A stretch of DNA of 64,000 bases from Acanthosepion pharaonis (taxonomy: Eukaryota > Mollusca > Cephalopoda > Sepiida > Sepiidae). The DNA lies in contig CAHIKZ030003496.1 of NCBI GenBank assembly GCA_903632075.3, positions 1,321,001 through 1,385,000 on the forward strand, given 5' to 3'. Under the pieces are notes generated by a model that saw only the letters and a list, made by a program, of their open reading frames with translations, did not search any database and had not been told where the DNA came from. Positions within the stretch are counted from its first letter, which is position 1; every line of letters starts with the position of its first letter. The translations under genes and the position numbers were made by a program. Positions 54,905 to 64,000 of the stretch are shown one piece after another.

Positions 54905-56345
54905 ATGTCTCTCGGCCAAATGTCCATCGGCCAAATATCCGTCGGCCAAATGTCCGTCGGTCAAATGTCTCTCGGCCAAATGTCCATCGGCCAAATATCC
55001 GTCGGCCAAATGTCCGTCGGTCAAATGTCTCTCGGCCAAATGTCCATCGGCAAAATATCCGTCGGCCAAATGTCCGTCGGTCAAATGTCTCTCAGCCAAA
55101 TGTCCATTGGCAAAATGTCCGTTGGGTCAAATGTCACTCGGCCAAATGTCCATCGGCCAAATAGCCGTCGGCCAAATAGCCGTCGGCCAAATATCCGTCG
55201 GCCAAATGTCTCTCGCTAAAATGACCGTTCGGCCAAATGTCTCTCGGCCAAATGTCTCTCGGCCAAATGTCTCTCGGCCAAATTTCCATCAGCCAAATGT
55301 CCGTTCGGTCAAATGTCACTCGGCCAAATGTCCATCGGCCAAATAGCCGTCGGACAAATGTCTCTCGCTAAAATGTCCGTTTGGCCAAATGTCTCTCGGC
55401 CAAATGTCCATCGGCCAAATGTCCGTTCGGTCAAATGTCACTCGGCCAAATGTCCATCGGCCAAATATCCGTTGGCCAAATATCCGTTCGGCCAAATGTC
55501 TCTCGCTAAAATGTCCGTTCGGCCAAATATCTCTCGGCCAAATGTCCGTTCGGTCAAATGTATCTCGGCCAAATATCCATCGACCAAACGTCCGTCGGCC
55601 AAATGTCCATCGGCCAAATGTCTCTCGCTAAAATGTCTGTTCGGCCAAATGTCCATCGGCCAAATGTTCGTCGGCCAAATATCCGTCGGCCAAATGTCTC
55701 TCGGCCAAATGCCCATCGGCCAAATATCCGTCGGCCAAATGTCCGTCGGTCAAATGTCTCTCGGCCAAATGTCCATCGGCAAAATGTCCGTTGGGTCAAA
55801 TGTCACTCGGCCAAATGCCCATCGGCCAAATATCCGTCGGCCAAATATCCGTCGGCCAAATGTCCGTTCGGCCAAATGTCTCTCGGCCAAATGTCCATCG
55901 GCCAAATATCCGTCGGCAAAATGTTCGTCGGACAAATGTCTCTCGTCCAAATATCTCTCGGCCAAATGTCCGTTCGGTCAAATGTATCTCGGCCAAATAT
56001 CCATCGACCAAACGTCCGTCGGCCAAATGTCCATCGGCCAAATGTCTCCCGCTAAAATGTCTGTTCGGCCAAATATCCATCGGCCAAATATCCATCAGCC
56101 AAATATCCGTCGGTCAAATGTCTCTCGGCCAAATGCCCATCAGCCAAATATCCGTCGGCCAAATGTCCGTCGGACAAATGTCTCTCGGCCAAATATCTCT
56201 CGGTCAAATGTATCTCGGCCAAATATCCATCGACCAAACGTCCGTCGGCCAAATGTCCATCGGCCAAATGTCTCTCGCTAAAATGTCTGTTCGGCCAAAT
56301 GTTCGTCGGCCAAATATCCGTCGACCAAATGTCTCTCGGCCAAAC
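54905..56345. repeat. 15-bp satellite (tcggccaaatgtcca type)
   Basis: About 95 units of 15 bp, atgtcNNtcggccaa, where NN varies between tc, ca and cg. The first 180 bp are three perfect-looking 60-bp higher-order units (tctctc, tccatc, tatccgtc, tccgtc). An occasional 16-bp variant (cgttcggcc) shifts phase. The period is a multiple of three and the unit lacks stops, so both strands carry long frames (322 codons forward, MSLGQMSIGQ; ADGHLAERHL on the reverse). These are expected from the repeat and not evidence of a protein. Confidence 0.97.
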
Positions 56346-56734
56346 GGTAGTGTCAGAGCTATGCCGCCCGGAACTTCGTTCCTGATAGGGCCACCCAAGG
56401 CGGACAGGTCTGACACACACGCCGGCTAACAAGGTGAAAATCCTTGGAGCGTCTGCACCGGTAACCGGCGGCTTCTGGCCGTTCCTGTCTCTGCGTCTGT
56501 GGGAACCCCGCGGCAAGCAAGAACGTTATCCGAGTAGGCCTGGGTACCCTACTTCTGTAATTTATCCCAAGAATCTTCTTCTCATAACAGGAAGGAGCCG
56601 GCTCAATCCGCCCAGGGTGAATGCCGCATCAGTAATCCGACATCAGCACTTCAGTCACTTTCTCACCTACATGACGTGGATTCTCTGGCAACTGTTGATG
56701 CGAATGCATGAATTTGAGTGTCGTACTCGATTGG
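56346..56734. other. GC-richer unassigned DNA
   Basis: Distinctly GC-richer than its surroundings (ggtaaccggcggcttctgg). The frame starting at 56434 is open through it into the LINE fragment downstream, but its first 95 or so residues match nothing I recognise. It may be the upstream remainder of the same LINE or another element. Confidence 0.35.
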
Positions 56735-57035
56735 CAACTAGGCTTCACTGTTTTACTGTTGAACTAGTTAAATTCACCTATATGTTCTCATCTAATACAT
56801 TCTTTTCTCGCACTTTACACTTGTGGAACTCTATTCCGGTATTTTTCTTCCCTGCTACATACAATCCTCAACAATTTCAAGGCAACGTCAATCGCTATTT
56901 TCTGTCTTCCTGGAATCTGTTCTTTAATTGTCCTTTCTCCTCACTAAAATCTTCTGATTCTCTTTCACTCCCAGTAACCCTTTTACGTCTTAATCGCATT
57001 GTAGCTTTGCATGGAGTAAAATGATTTTTAAAAAA
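56735..57035 (+). pseudogene. LINE family A C-terminus and 3' UTR
   Basis: In frame +: LATRLHCFTVELVKF, then SSNTFFSRTLH, LWNSIPVFFFPATYN and FQGNVNRYFLSS. This is the conserved C-terminal tail of an invertebrate LINE polyprotein (the pattern FF-RT--LWN-LP---FP--Y-----F---VNR-L). The frame continues to a stop at 57022-57024, close to the family's 3' end (tctttcactcccagtaaccc). The best-preserved member of family A in this window. Only the last 90 or so residues are recognisable, so it is a 5'-truncated, non-functional copy. Confidence 0.75.
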
Positions 57036-57349
57036 TTACCAATGTCATTTAATATTTGTTTCTTAAATTTCAACCGCAAAGGAATCATAGGACTTCGTGG
57101 ACGCTATCCACCGCGAAAATAATTTGCTTCCTTTCTGTAAAAAATGATGTAAACTACTTTTAGTCAGTAAATTTTTTACTCCTGATCGTTATGCCTTAAA
57201 GGCCAGCTATGGAACCACCACTTAAGACACTGGCAATGGGGCTGGATAGACAAATTGTTGGTTATTTTATATACTATTTGCAACATGAAGGGTAAATTAG
57301 TCAAAAATCACGAAAAGCACACGTGTTTTTTTGTTTTTTTGCTTGTTTT
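57036..57349. other. Unassigned intergenic DNA
   Basis: Nothing recognised. Confidence 0.4.
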
Positions 57350-57543
57350 TTTTTCTCTCTCTCTTTTACAGCATACCAAATTAAATGGGTTATTTAATAT
57401 CAAGATTTTTATTGCTGGTCATATTTTTAGCTATCTATCTATCTATCTATCTCAGTATATACTGGTTTGGTTTGTTTTGTTTTACGGCATATCAACACCT
57501 CAATGTGTTATTTAATGCCAAGATTTTTATTGCTGGTAATATT

Positions 57544-57582
<39 letters not shown>

Positions 57583-58500
57583 CAGTATATATTGGTTTGG
57601 TTTGTTTTGTTTTACGGCATATCAACACGTCAATGGGTTATTTAATGCCAAGATTTTTATTTCTGGTAATATTTCTATCTATCTATCTATCTCAGTATAT
57701 ATTGGTTTGGCTTGTTTTGTTTTACGGCATATCAACACCTCAATGGGTTATTTAATGCCAAGATTTTTATTGCTGGTAATATTTTTATCTATCTATCTAT
57801 CTATCTATCTCAGTATATATTGGTTTGGTTTGTTTTGTTTTACGGCATATCAACACCTCAATGGGTTATTTAATGCCAAGATTTTTATTTCTGGTAATAT
57901 TTCTATCTATCTATCTATCTTAGTATATATTGGTTTGGCTTGTTTTGTTTTACGGCATATCAACACGTCAATGGGTTATTTAATGCCAAGATTTTTATTG
58001 CTGGTAATATTTTTATCTATCTATCTATCTCAGTATATATTGGTTTGGTTTGTTTTGTTTTACGACATATCAACACCTCAATGGGTTATTTAATGCCAAG
58101 ATTTTTATTGCTAGTAATATTTTTTCCTAAAATCTATTGCTGGTAATATTTCTTTTCAAAAAAATATTGCTGGTAATTTTTTCTTTTTCGAAAATGTAAT
58201 GCTGGTAATAATTTTTCCCAAAAGTATTGCTGTTATTAAAATCTATTTTTACATTTTCATAGTGTTTTGACCTCTTTTGGAGGGTTAACTATTTGCCCAT
58301 AGCTGGGAGCCTGACAGGTGCTACCACCCCGGGTCAGGGTGCACCTGGGAACATCAGCAATTAAAAGGTGATTCTACGCTCTTCAAAACCTCTTGATCAG
58401 AGGCCTTGCTGTTGGATGTAGTTTATCGTCTAACCCAGGATGCGGGCGTAGTTTATCGTGTTAACCAGGACGTGAATGTAGTTTATCGTCTTACCCAGGA
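57350..58500 (+). repeat. Family X: seven tandem units of about 120 bp containing (ATCT)n, plus 3' domain
   Basis: Units 57365-58130 each hold an (ATCT)n tract of variable length, cagtatatattggtttggtt, ttacggcatatcaacacctc, aatgggttatttaatgccaa and tttttattgctggtaata. Stutter units (58130-58230) and the conserved 3' domain (58265-58500: ttaactatttgcccatagct, ctaccaccccgggtcagggt, gtagtttatcgtcttaccca) follow. Confidence 0.95.
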
Positions 58501-58624
58501 TGCGCACATGCGCGCATTTGTATGTGCATATGCAGATTGCCACCAAAGATGTTTGTATTCTTTGAATATTTATAAATAAAATATTCACGAAGTCACATTT
58601 AAGATTTATAATTCAAATTATATA

Positions 58625-58740
58625 CAAATTGAGGAATCGGAGAAGCGAGTTCGAATTCCAGACAAATCCATTACATTCACTTACGGGCTAATATCCTTGT
58701 GAAAGGTATGAATCCCTTCCCCCTAACTACTGTCACCAAG
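58625..58740 (+). mobile_element. tRNA-derived SINE fragment
   Basis: Starts inside the head with an intact B-box region (gagttcgaattccag), then body (ttacattcacttacggg, aaggtatgaatccctt). 5'-truncated. The boundary with the LINE fragment that follows is approximate. Confidence 0.65.
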
Positions 58741-58980
58741 CAGGCCCTTGGTTTGAATCCACAAGGGAAGCGAAAAGTGGGTTGAACAAAACAGACTTGG
58801 CGCAGAAGTGTTGACGCAGAGGTGAAGGCAGCCGGCACGACATGGGCCGAGCTGAAGATGATCGCCCGGAAGCGCTTCCGTTGGAGAGGTGTTGTTGCGG
58901 CCCTATGTTCTCTAAGGAATCAAGAAGCAAAAGACATCAAGAAACGGAAATGGGGATGCATCGGCCACACTACAATCTTA
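58741..58980 (+). pseudogene. LINE C-terminal fragment (RTE-like tail), one in-frame stop
   Basis: In one frame: NPQGKRKVG, a TGA (58783-58785), then TKQTWRRSVDAEVKAAGTTW, AELKMIARKRFRWRGVVAAL and CSLRN. The pattern NPQGKRK-GRP---TWRR...TW-EL---A--R--WR--V-ALC is the standard tail of a large group of LINE reverse transcriptases, including RTE-like ones. The stop falls where the family usually has arginine, so a single CGA-to-TGA change is the simplest explanation. Upstream reverse transcriptase sequence is missing. Confidence 0.75.
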
Positions 58981-59129
58981 ACCTGTTCAAGGGTATATCG
59001 TTACCATTCACACATATCTGCATAAGCTGTGCCTTTTACTCTGTAGCGCACTACCTCAAGTGGTCCTCGGGCCTTGCACTGAGGGAACACCATTGTAAAA
59101 AAATAATAATAAAATATTTGGATGATTTA

Positions 59130-59134
<5 letters not shown>

Positions 59135-59168
<34 letters not shown>
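59135..59168. repeat. (GA)n microsatellite
   Basis: About 16 GA units. Confidence 0.97.
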
Positions 59169-59171
<3 letters not shown>

Positions 59172-59433
59172 ATTTTCGTAACCTTTCTGTCTACTATAAA
59201 ACTGCCTAGGATACAAAAGAAGGATTGGTTAAAATACATACGCAAAATACTGGTTTTACATATAGGCTAGAATGGTCTACAGTCTAGTAGTCTCGTGATT
59301 AGAGGGTTACACACTAAAAAAAAATAAAGATATAAGAACAGAGATATGTTTATTTTCAACTTTATTGGGACTCCTTTTAATTAATTTGAAAGAATTTAGA
59401 GTATTTGGCTCCCTGTAATTGAAGTACATCTTT

Positions 59434-59436
<3 letters not shown>

Positions 59437-59504
<68 letters not shown>
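59437..59504. repeat. (TA)n microsatellite
   Basis: About 33 TA units, abutting the left end of a long-TIR element. Confidence 0.98.
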
Positions 59505-59506
<2 letters not shown>

Positions 59507-60698
59507 TACACCGGTCGGCATTTTTTCTTACCCAAATGTTGTTGAGCAATGGGCAGATGTTTCTGGTTTATTTTTTCACGCTGAATCAAATTCATGTTTT
59601 CTCATCACATCGCGTTTTCTCAGTACAGATAATTTCTATTTCTTTTAAAATAGGACGAAATACTCATTGAACAATAATATATCAGGGCCAAGTAGACCCA
59701 ACCTTAAACGTTTTCAGGTTAGAATAACTTATCGTAAAAGAAAAAGTATCCCAATAACTGTAAAAATGCATTTTCAAAGTTTTCAGCTCAGAAAAAGTTT
59801 TCAGAAAAATCTCACACAAAATTACATTAAGGCAAACACGTGTCATCCATTTTTGAATCAAAACAAAGTAGATACAACGGAATGAAAAATACATGCATTT
59901 TTGTGCAATCCAAATATAGAAATCTTCTCTTCTTGGAAACTACGATACTTTTGAAAAGGTGGATCTCTTTTGATGTTCCTGCAGAAATCAGCCATCATGG
60001 TAACAACCCGTCTGCAAAGTGACTAGTTGGCTATATCTGTCTGGGGTTTTGCGGCTATTTTAAGCGCTAATAAAGAAAATTCTAATTTTGCTAGTCTCAA
60101 ATACACCCGCCTAGCATCCTAACAACCCTCATCTATCGTTATTCCTATGCATGTTATACAGAGACTGTATGACAATACAAGACCTCCGTAAATTCAAGTG
60201 ATATAAAATCTTATGATGGTTTTAAGTTTAAAGTAAAAACTACTGATAAAAACTAAAATCGCAATTCTTGGATGACTTCTAAAGAGCTCCTTCTATGAAA
60301 AGTAGTGGGAGAAAGACAAATCACAAAGTTTTAACAAGCTAAGAACATTGAGGGCACAAGAACATTTTCCAGTGTGATATCTCTGATAAAATCAAACATT
60401 TTCAGGTCAGCTTATCTCAACTGAAATAGCTTAGAACTTATTTTGAAAATGATTTGGATACTTTTTCTTGAATGATAAATCATTTTAACATGAAACGAAA
60501 TGTTTCAACAATGTCACTCGCATATTTAAGCCGTGGATTACGCATTTTGGCCTATTTTAAGCAAAATAGAAATTATCTGTACTGAGAAAACCTGATGTGA
60601 TGGGGCAAAATGGACTTTTTCAGATTCAGCGTAAAAAAAATAACCCAGAAACATTTACCCAACAACATTTGGGTCGAAAAAATGTCACTCGGTGTAAT
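59505..60698. mobile_element. 1.2-kb non-autonomous DNA element with long TIRs
   Basis: Left end attacaccggtcggcattttt and right end (inverse: attacaccgagtgacatttt) start inverted repeats that stay alignable for about 170 bp (59505-59680 and 60529-60698). Both contain cccaaatgttgttg, gctgaatc, tctcagtacagataatttct and aaaatagg. Weaker mirror similarity continues inwards (aagaaaaagtatcc in both). The interior has no transposase-like frame. Target duplication not resolved; the left flank is (TA)n. Superfamily unassigned. Confidence 0.75.
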
Positions 60699-60745
60699 GG
60701 TTAATGAAATAACTGAAAGCGCTCGGATATATACAACATCTTTTT

Positions 60746-61110
60746 GTTGTTGTTGTTGTTGTTGTTTTTCGTTTTGTTTTTTTGTTTTTTGATTTTTTGT
60801 CTCTTTTTAATCGGAATCACCCCAAGCAAGGCAGTAAAGCCACTAAAACACAAGGGGGGTTACAGGGTGTGGTAGAATTAGGAACAGAAACAATAATGAT
60901 GCGCAGAAAGAGGAGAGAGTAATCAGGAGGACAGCAGATAGCGATTGACATTGCATCTACATGTTTGCAGATTAAAGTTGGCTGGAAGTCATGGAGCCGG
61001 AAGGGTTTTCCACAAGCGAGAAGTACGAGAGAAGAAACTGTTAGCATAGAACTTACGGTTACATCTAGTCAGCTCAACTGTAATTGTTACTCCAGAACAG
61101 AAAAATCGTG
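60746..61110 (-). pseudogene. LINE family A C-terminus, 3' UTR and tail
   Basis: Minus strand: VTITVELTRCNRKFYANSFF, then SRTSRLWKTLPAP (about 60989-61085), frame lost after the LP motif. It continues through the CT-rich 3' region (tctgtaaccc...gccttgcttggggtgatt) to the tail represented by plus-strand tttgttttttgattttttgt. Confirms the order coding end, 3' UTR, A-rich tail for this family. 5'-truncated. Confidence 0.75.
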
Positions 61111-61309
61111 TTACAGCATAAGTATCTATCCCACAAAATGTTTTATATAAAAAAAAAAACATTGAAGTAAATGAGTTTCTTTTTTCCCGGTTTTCCGATA
61201 AGACATTTATCCATCTTGACACCATTTGTCGTATGAATCACTGAAAAAAACTTTTGAGCTATTCAGCTAGAAAGAGAACAGGTCAGAATCGTTTTGTGTC
61301 AGCCCCACT
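61111..61309. other. Unassigned intergenic DNA
   Basis: Possibly the upstream end of the mariner element, but no TIR partner was found. Confidence 0.35.
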
Positions 61310-61741
61310 ATGTCTTCTCAAATGAGCAATGGTGAGAGGAAAATGATCATTCAGGTCTTCAGCAATGGTACCAACATTCATAATCTGGTTTCCATCTTCA
61401 AAGTCCATTCAAGAACCATCTAGGAACGGTGAATAAGTTTTAAAAAAGAGAGAACAATAAAGAGGAAAACTGTATCAGAAGGTTACAACAGGAAGAGGGA
61501 TCATCATTTCAACTTAGTGCTAAAGAGATCAATTAGAAAAGATCCCACTCAATCCATACGACAATTGGCACGTGAGAGAGGAGTTTCAGCGATGACAGTC
61601 CAAAGAGCAGTGAAAAAAGACTTGAAAATGAAATCGTACGTGAAACCAGTGATGCACCTTGTTACCCCAGGACAGAAAGTTAGATGGTTAGAGAGGACGA
61701 AGATCATCTTGAATAATTTGGAAAATGATCCTGGAATAATA
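61310..61741 (+). pseudogene. Tc1/mariner-superfamily transposase N-terminus, dead
   Basis: An ATG at 61310 opens MSSQMSNGERKMIIQVFSNG, then NLVSIFKVHSRTI. Two in-frame stops follow (TAG 61421-61423, TGA 61430-61432). The same frame then continues through RKRDHHFN, IRKDPTQSIRQLARERGVSA, MTVQRAVKKDLKMKSY and VTPGQKVRWLERTKIIL. The two blocks are the paired helix-turn-helix DNA-binding half of an IS630/Tc1/mariner-type transposase: first HTH around residues 8-40, second in SIRQLARERGVSAMTVQRA. The fragment is cut by a (TA)n tract at 61738, so the catalytic DDE/D domain is entirely missing. Closest in feel to the mariner-like D37-type families, but this is not verified. Confidence 0.85.
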
Positions 61742-61762
61742 TATATATATATATATATATGA

Positions 61763-62104
61763 ACTTTATATCAATCTTTTATGAGCTTCCGATACTAAGC
61801 TATTAATGATGACCATGTCATTTTCGTTTATGATTGATTTCATCACAATTCCTCTTTTAAGCATGGAGAGTAATTATACATTCTTATTGCTTAAAGTAAA
61901 ATCCAATATTGTTATAAAAACCTCGGAGAATTCCAGTAAGATATCTTTAATCATTTTTTAAGATACAATGGTTCAAATCTTAATCTGAGAATTGGACGAT
62001 TTTGCTGTTACATCCGGTACATACAGATTTTTAAAGTAGCTTCTTAGTTGAAGTGTTTCATGTTTTACACCAAAAAAGAACCATCTATCTATTTATCTAT
62101 CTAA

Positions 62105-62105
<1 letters not shown>
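61763..62105. other. Unassigned intergenic DNA
   Basis: No catalytic transposase sequence was found after the (TA)n. Nothing else recognised. Confidence 0.4.
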
Positions 62106-62158
<53 letters not shown>

Positions 62159-62352
62159 ATATAAAAGGCTCAAATACTAATATTCCATGGTTATAATTTA
62201 TTACATTGGAATCGTAATCACGATCCAATTCATCAGACCTACGAATTCAAAAAGAAATCGGAAAATATAACTCCGGGTATAAAAAACAAAATTTTACTCT
62301 GTCCTGAACATTGAGTTCTACCTGGATTCTATCCTCTTGGGAATTTACGTGT

Positions 62353-62392
<40 letters not shown>

Positions 62393-62405
62393 TCCCCTAC
62401 TGTGT

Positions 62406-62456
<51 letters not shown>
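62106..62456. repeat. (TA)n tracts with (CA)n
   Basis: (TA)n at 62106-62155, about 62368-62391 and about 62408-62456, with (CA)n at 62353-62366. The stretch 62300-62345 (actctgtcctgaacattgag, cctggattctatcc) resembles 4613-4660 next to another (TA)n tract. Confidence 0.9.
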
Positions 62457-62461
<5 letters not shown>

Positions 62462-63009
62462 GACACAGAAGGCGAAAATACGCAATGAAGGAACCCCCAA
62501 AATTCTATTATCCCGGAAACCTATGGATTAAATCCGGCACTAGCCCCGCCTTTATCATCTAGAAATCAAGGCTGCTAACTTTCAGATTTTGGTTTTCATT
62601 AGCCTAAAACTACTGCGAGCCTTCATAAAATAGAGTCTTTCTTTAGACAGTATCTTTCTTTACTTTCTTCACATTTTATATTCGTCCGTTTCCTCAATTT
62701 TTCTTTCTTTTATCGAGACATTTTCTCGATCCTGTCTTTTGTTATATGTGACTATTGCACATATAAGAACATCTTTCTTTAACTTTCATTCTTCTGACAG
62801 TCCCCGCTTGTCAAGCAATGACATTAAAACGCTTGTAAGGAATATTTCTTTTTTTATTTCTTTCTTTTATTTCTTTTCTTTTGTTTTTCTTTCTTTTTTT
62901 TTTTTTTTTTTTTTTTTTTGTTCGTTGCAAGAGAGTAAAATGTTATTTTCTTCTTTCGTTTTTAGGTGATACGAACGGACATTTTTTTTTTCTAGCCCAA
63001 TAATTCACC
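62457..63009. other. Unassigned DNA with poly-T
   Basis: A T run of about 23 at 62896-62919. No gene seen. Confidence 0.4.
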
Positions 63010-63690
63010 GAAAAAAAAAAATCATACCACGATGAAAAAATACCCCAAACTTGATAAAAACAAAGTTTTATCGTCAAAATATTTATTATTAAGAAAAAAG
63101 ACAAAAATATTTTTGATTATTTTAATTTTTTTTATTTCTTTCTAGAACGTTCGAAATTTTGTTTAAGAGTCTTGTTTTTCTTGCGTCAGCGGGCGAAGCA
63201 AAGATCAATTAATGAATGCTAATTATTATTAATTACTAATTAATTAATTAATTTAATTAATTGATTAAGTAATTAATTAATTAATTTTAGAGTCTTTTGC
63301 GGTAAAAAAAACATTGATTAGGGAATTCTTGGAAAAATAAAATAGCTGTTGGATTGTAATTAAAGTTTCTGGACTTATTCGCGAATAAATGAAATTATAA
63401 TCTTTGTAAAAATATTTTATTTACATGTGTTAGCCTCCTCTTAATTAATTTTATGAAATTTCAAGAAATTAAATTTCACCCTTTTAATATTTATATTAGT
63501 TAAAAGTAGAACTCCTTGGAGAATTTAAATCATCATTTTTCTTTTCTTTTTTTTTTATTTATTTATTTTATTTTATTTTGTAAACAGAAACACGATTAAC
63601 CGAAAATCTGCTCTTTATCGTAAAATAAAAAAAATGCAATAAAACGATGGCATTATTTAATTAGATTTTTTAATTACTTTTATAAATAAG
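63010..63690 (+). repeat. About 620-bp dispersed non-coding repeat, copy 2
   Basis: Diverged direct copy of 14495-15120. It carries an added (TTAA/ATTA)n stretch at 63205-63285, absent from copy 1. Confidence 0.75.
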
Positions 63691-64000
63691 ATATATTAAG
63701 GACAATATTGTCTTGAGAAAAAACATTTTTCGATTAATAATTTTTACAAAAATTGTAATTAGAATAATTTATTAAAATTTAAATCTTTTAAAATTCTGTA
63801 TTAATTTCACCCTTTTAAATGATATTATTATTAAGTAAAAACTATAATTACTAACCATAAATTGAAAAGCTTGGTACAATTCATCAAGCACCAATATTTT
63901 TAAAAGAATTTAGAATTTATTTTGTATGAGTATAAACATGCAGATTTTTGTAGATACACGCCATTATCAGAAAATAAGAGCGATAAGTATAGTTAATTTT
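63691..64000. other. Unassigned AT-rich DNA
   Basis: Nothing recognised to the window edge. Confidence 0.4.

Noticed and set aside
55313..56281. 322-codon forward frame and long reverse frames as a pentapeptide-repeat protein
   Set aside because: The 15-bp satellite leaves many phases on both strands open; no signal, start context or non-repeat domain supports translation.

Overview
The window looks like a gene-poor, AT-rich, repeat-dominated stretch of a metazoan nuclear genome. The best guess is a mollusc, probably an octopod cephalopod. That guess rests on very long (TA)n, GATA and GAAA arrays, abundant tRNA-derived SINEs with an octopus-like flavour, and a mixture of 5'-truncated LINEs, hAT, Tc1/mariner and solo LTRs. 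It is inference: no host protein-coding gene supports it. I found no credible intact host gene, no functional rRNA or tRNA gene and no CRISPR. Nearly all long open frames are by-products of microsatellites (IYIYIY, LSIYLSIY, FLPSFLPS, KERKKERK) or of a 15-bp satellite.

Layout. 0-10 kb holds (TA)n tracts, a solo LTR, LINE 3' scraps, several inverted-repeat (foldback/TIR) elements lodged in (TA)n, and an internally deleted hAT element. 10-24 kb holds a tRNA SINE, GATA arrays, a tandem array of 5S-rRNA/tRNA chimeric units (15.1-16.3 kb), GAAA and T-rich minisatellites and a LINE C-terminus. 24-28 kb holds a dispersed family, here called family X, expanded into about 14 tandem units of about 185 bp. 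30-39 kb is a 23-bp satellite: degenerate, inverted outer arms with a hAT insertion, and a homogenised 2.7-kb core. 39-42 kb is a family X copy split by a composite tandem/inverted repeat retroelement with a 9-bp target duplication. 45-49 kb is family X again, as about 30 alternating 115-bp units. 49-52 kb is a duplicated segment in which one copy carries a SINE and the other is the empty site. 52-54.4 kb has two solo LTRs, one nested in a second copy of the composite element (13-bp target duplication). 55-56.3 kb is a 15-bp satellite. 56-64 kb has LINE remnants, family X once more, a 1.2-kb long-TIR DNA element and a dead mariner transposase.

The most rewarding material is the set of insertion histories that can be read directly from target duplications and paralogous empty sites. 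Next come the 5S+tRNA SINE and its head-to-tail amplification, family X's repeated conversion into different satellites, and hairpin-GAAAC motifs resembling hammerhead ribozyme cores within repeat families. No pathway or operon-like cooperation between genes is present.
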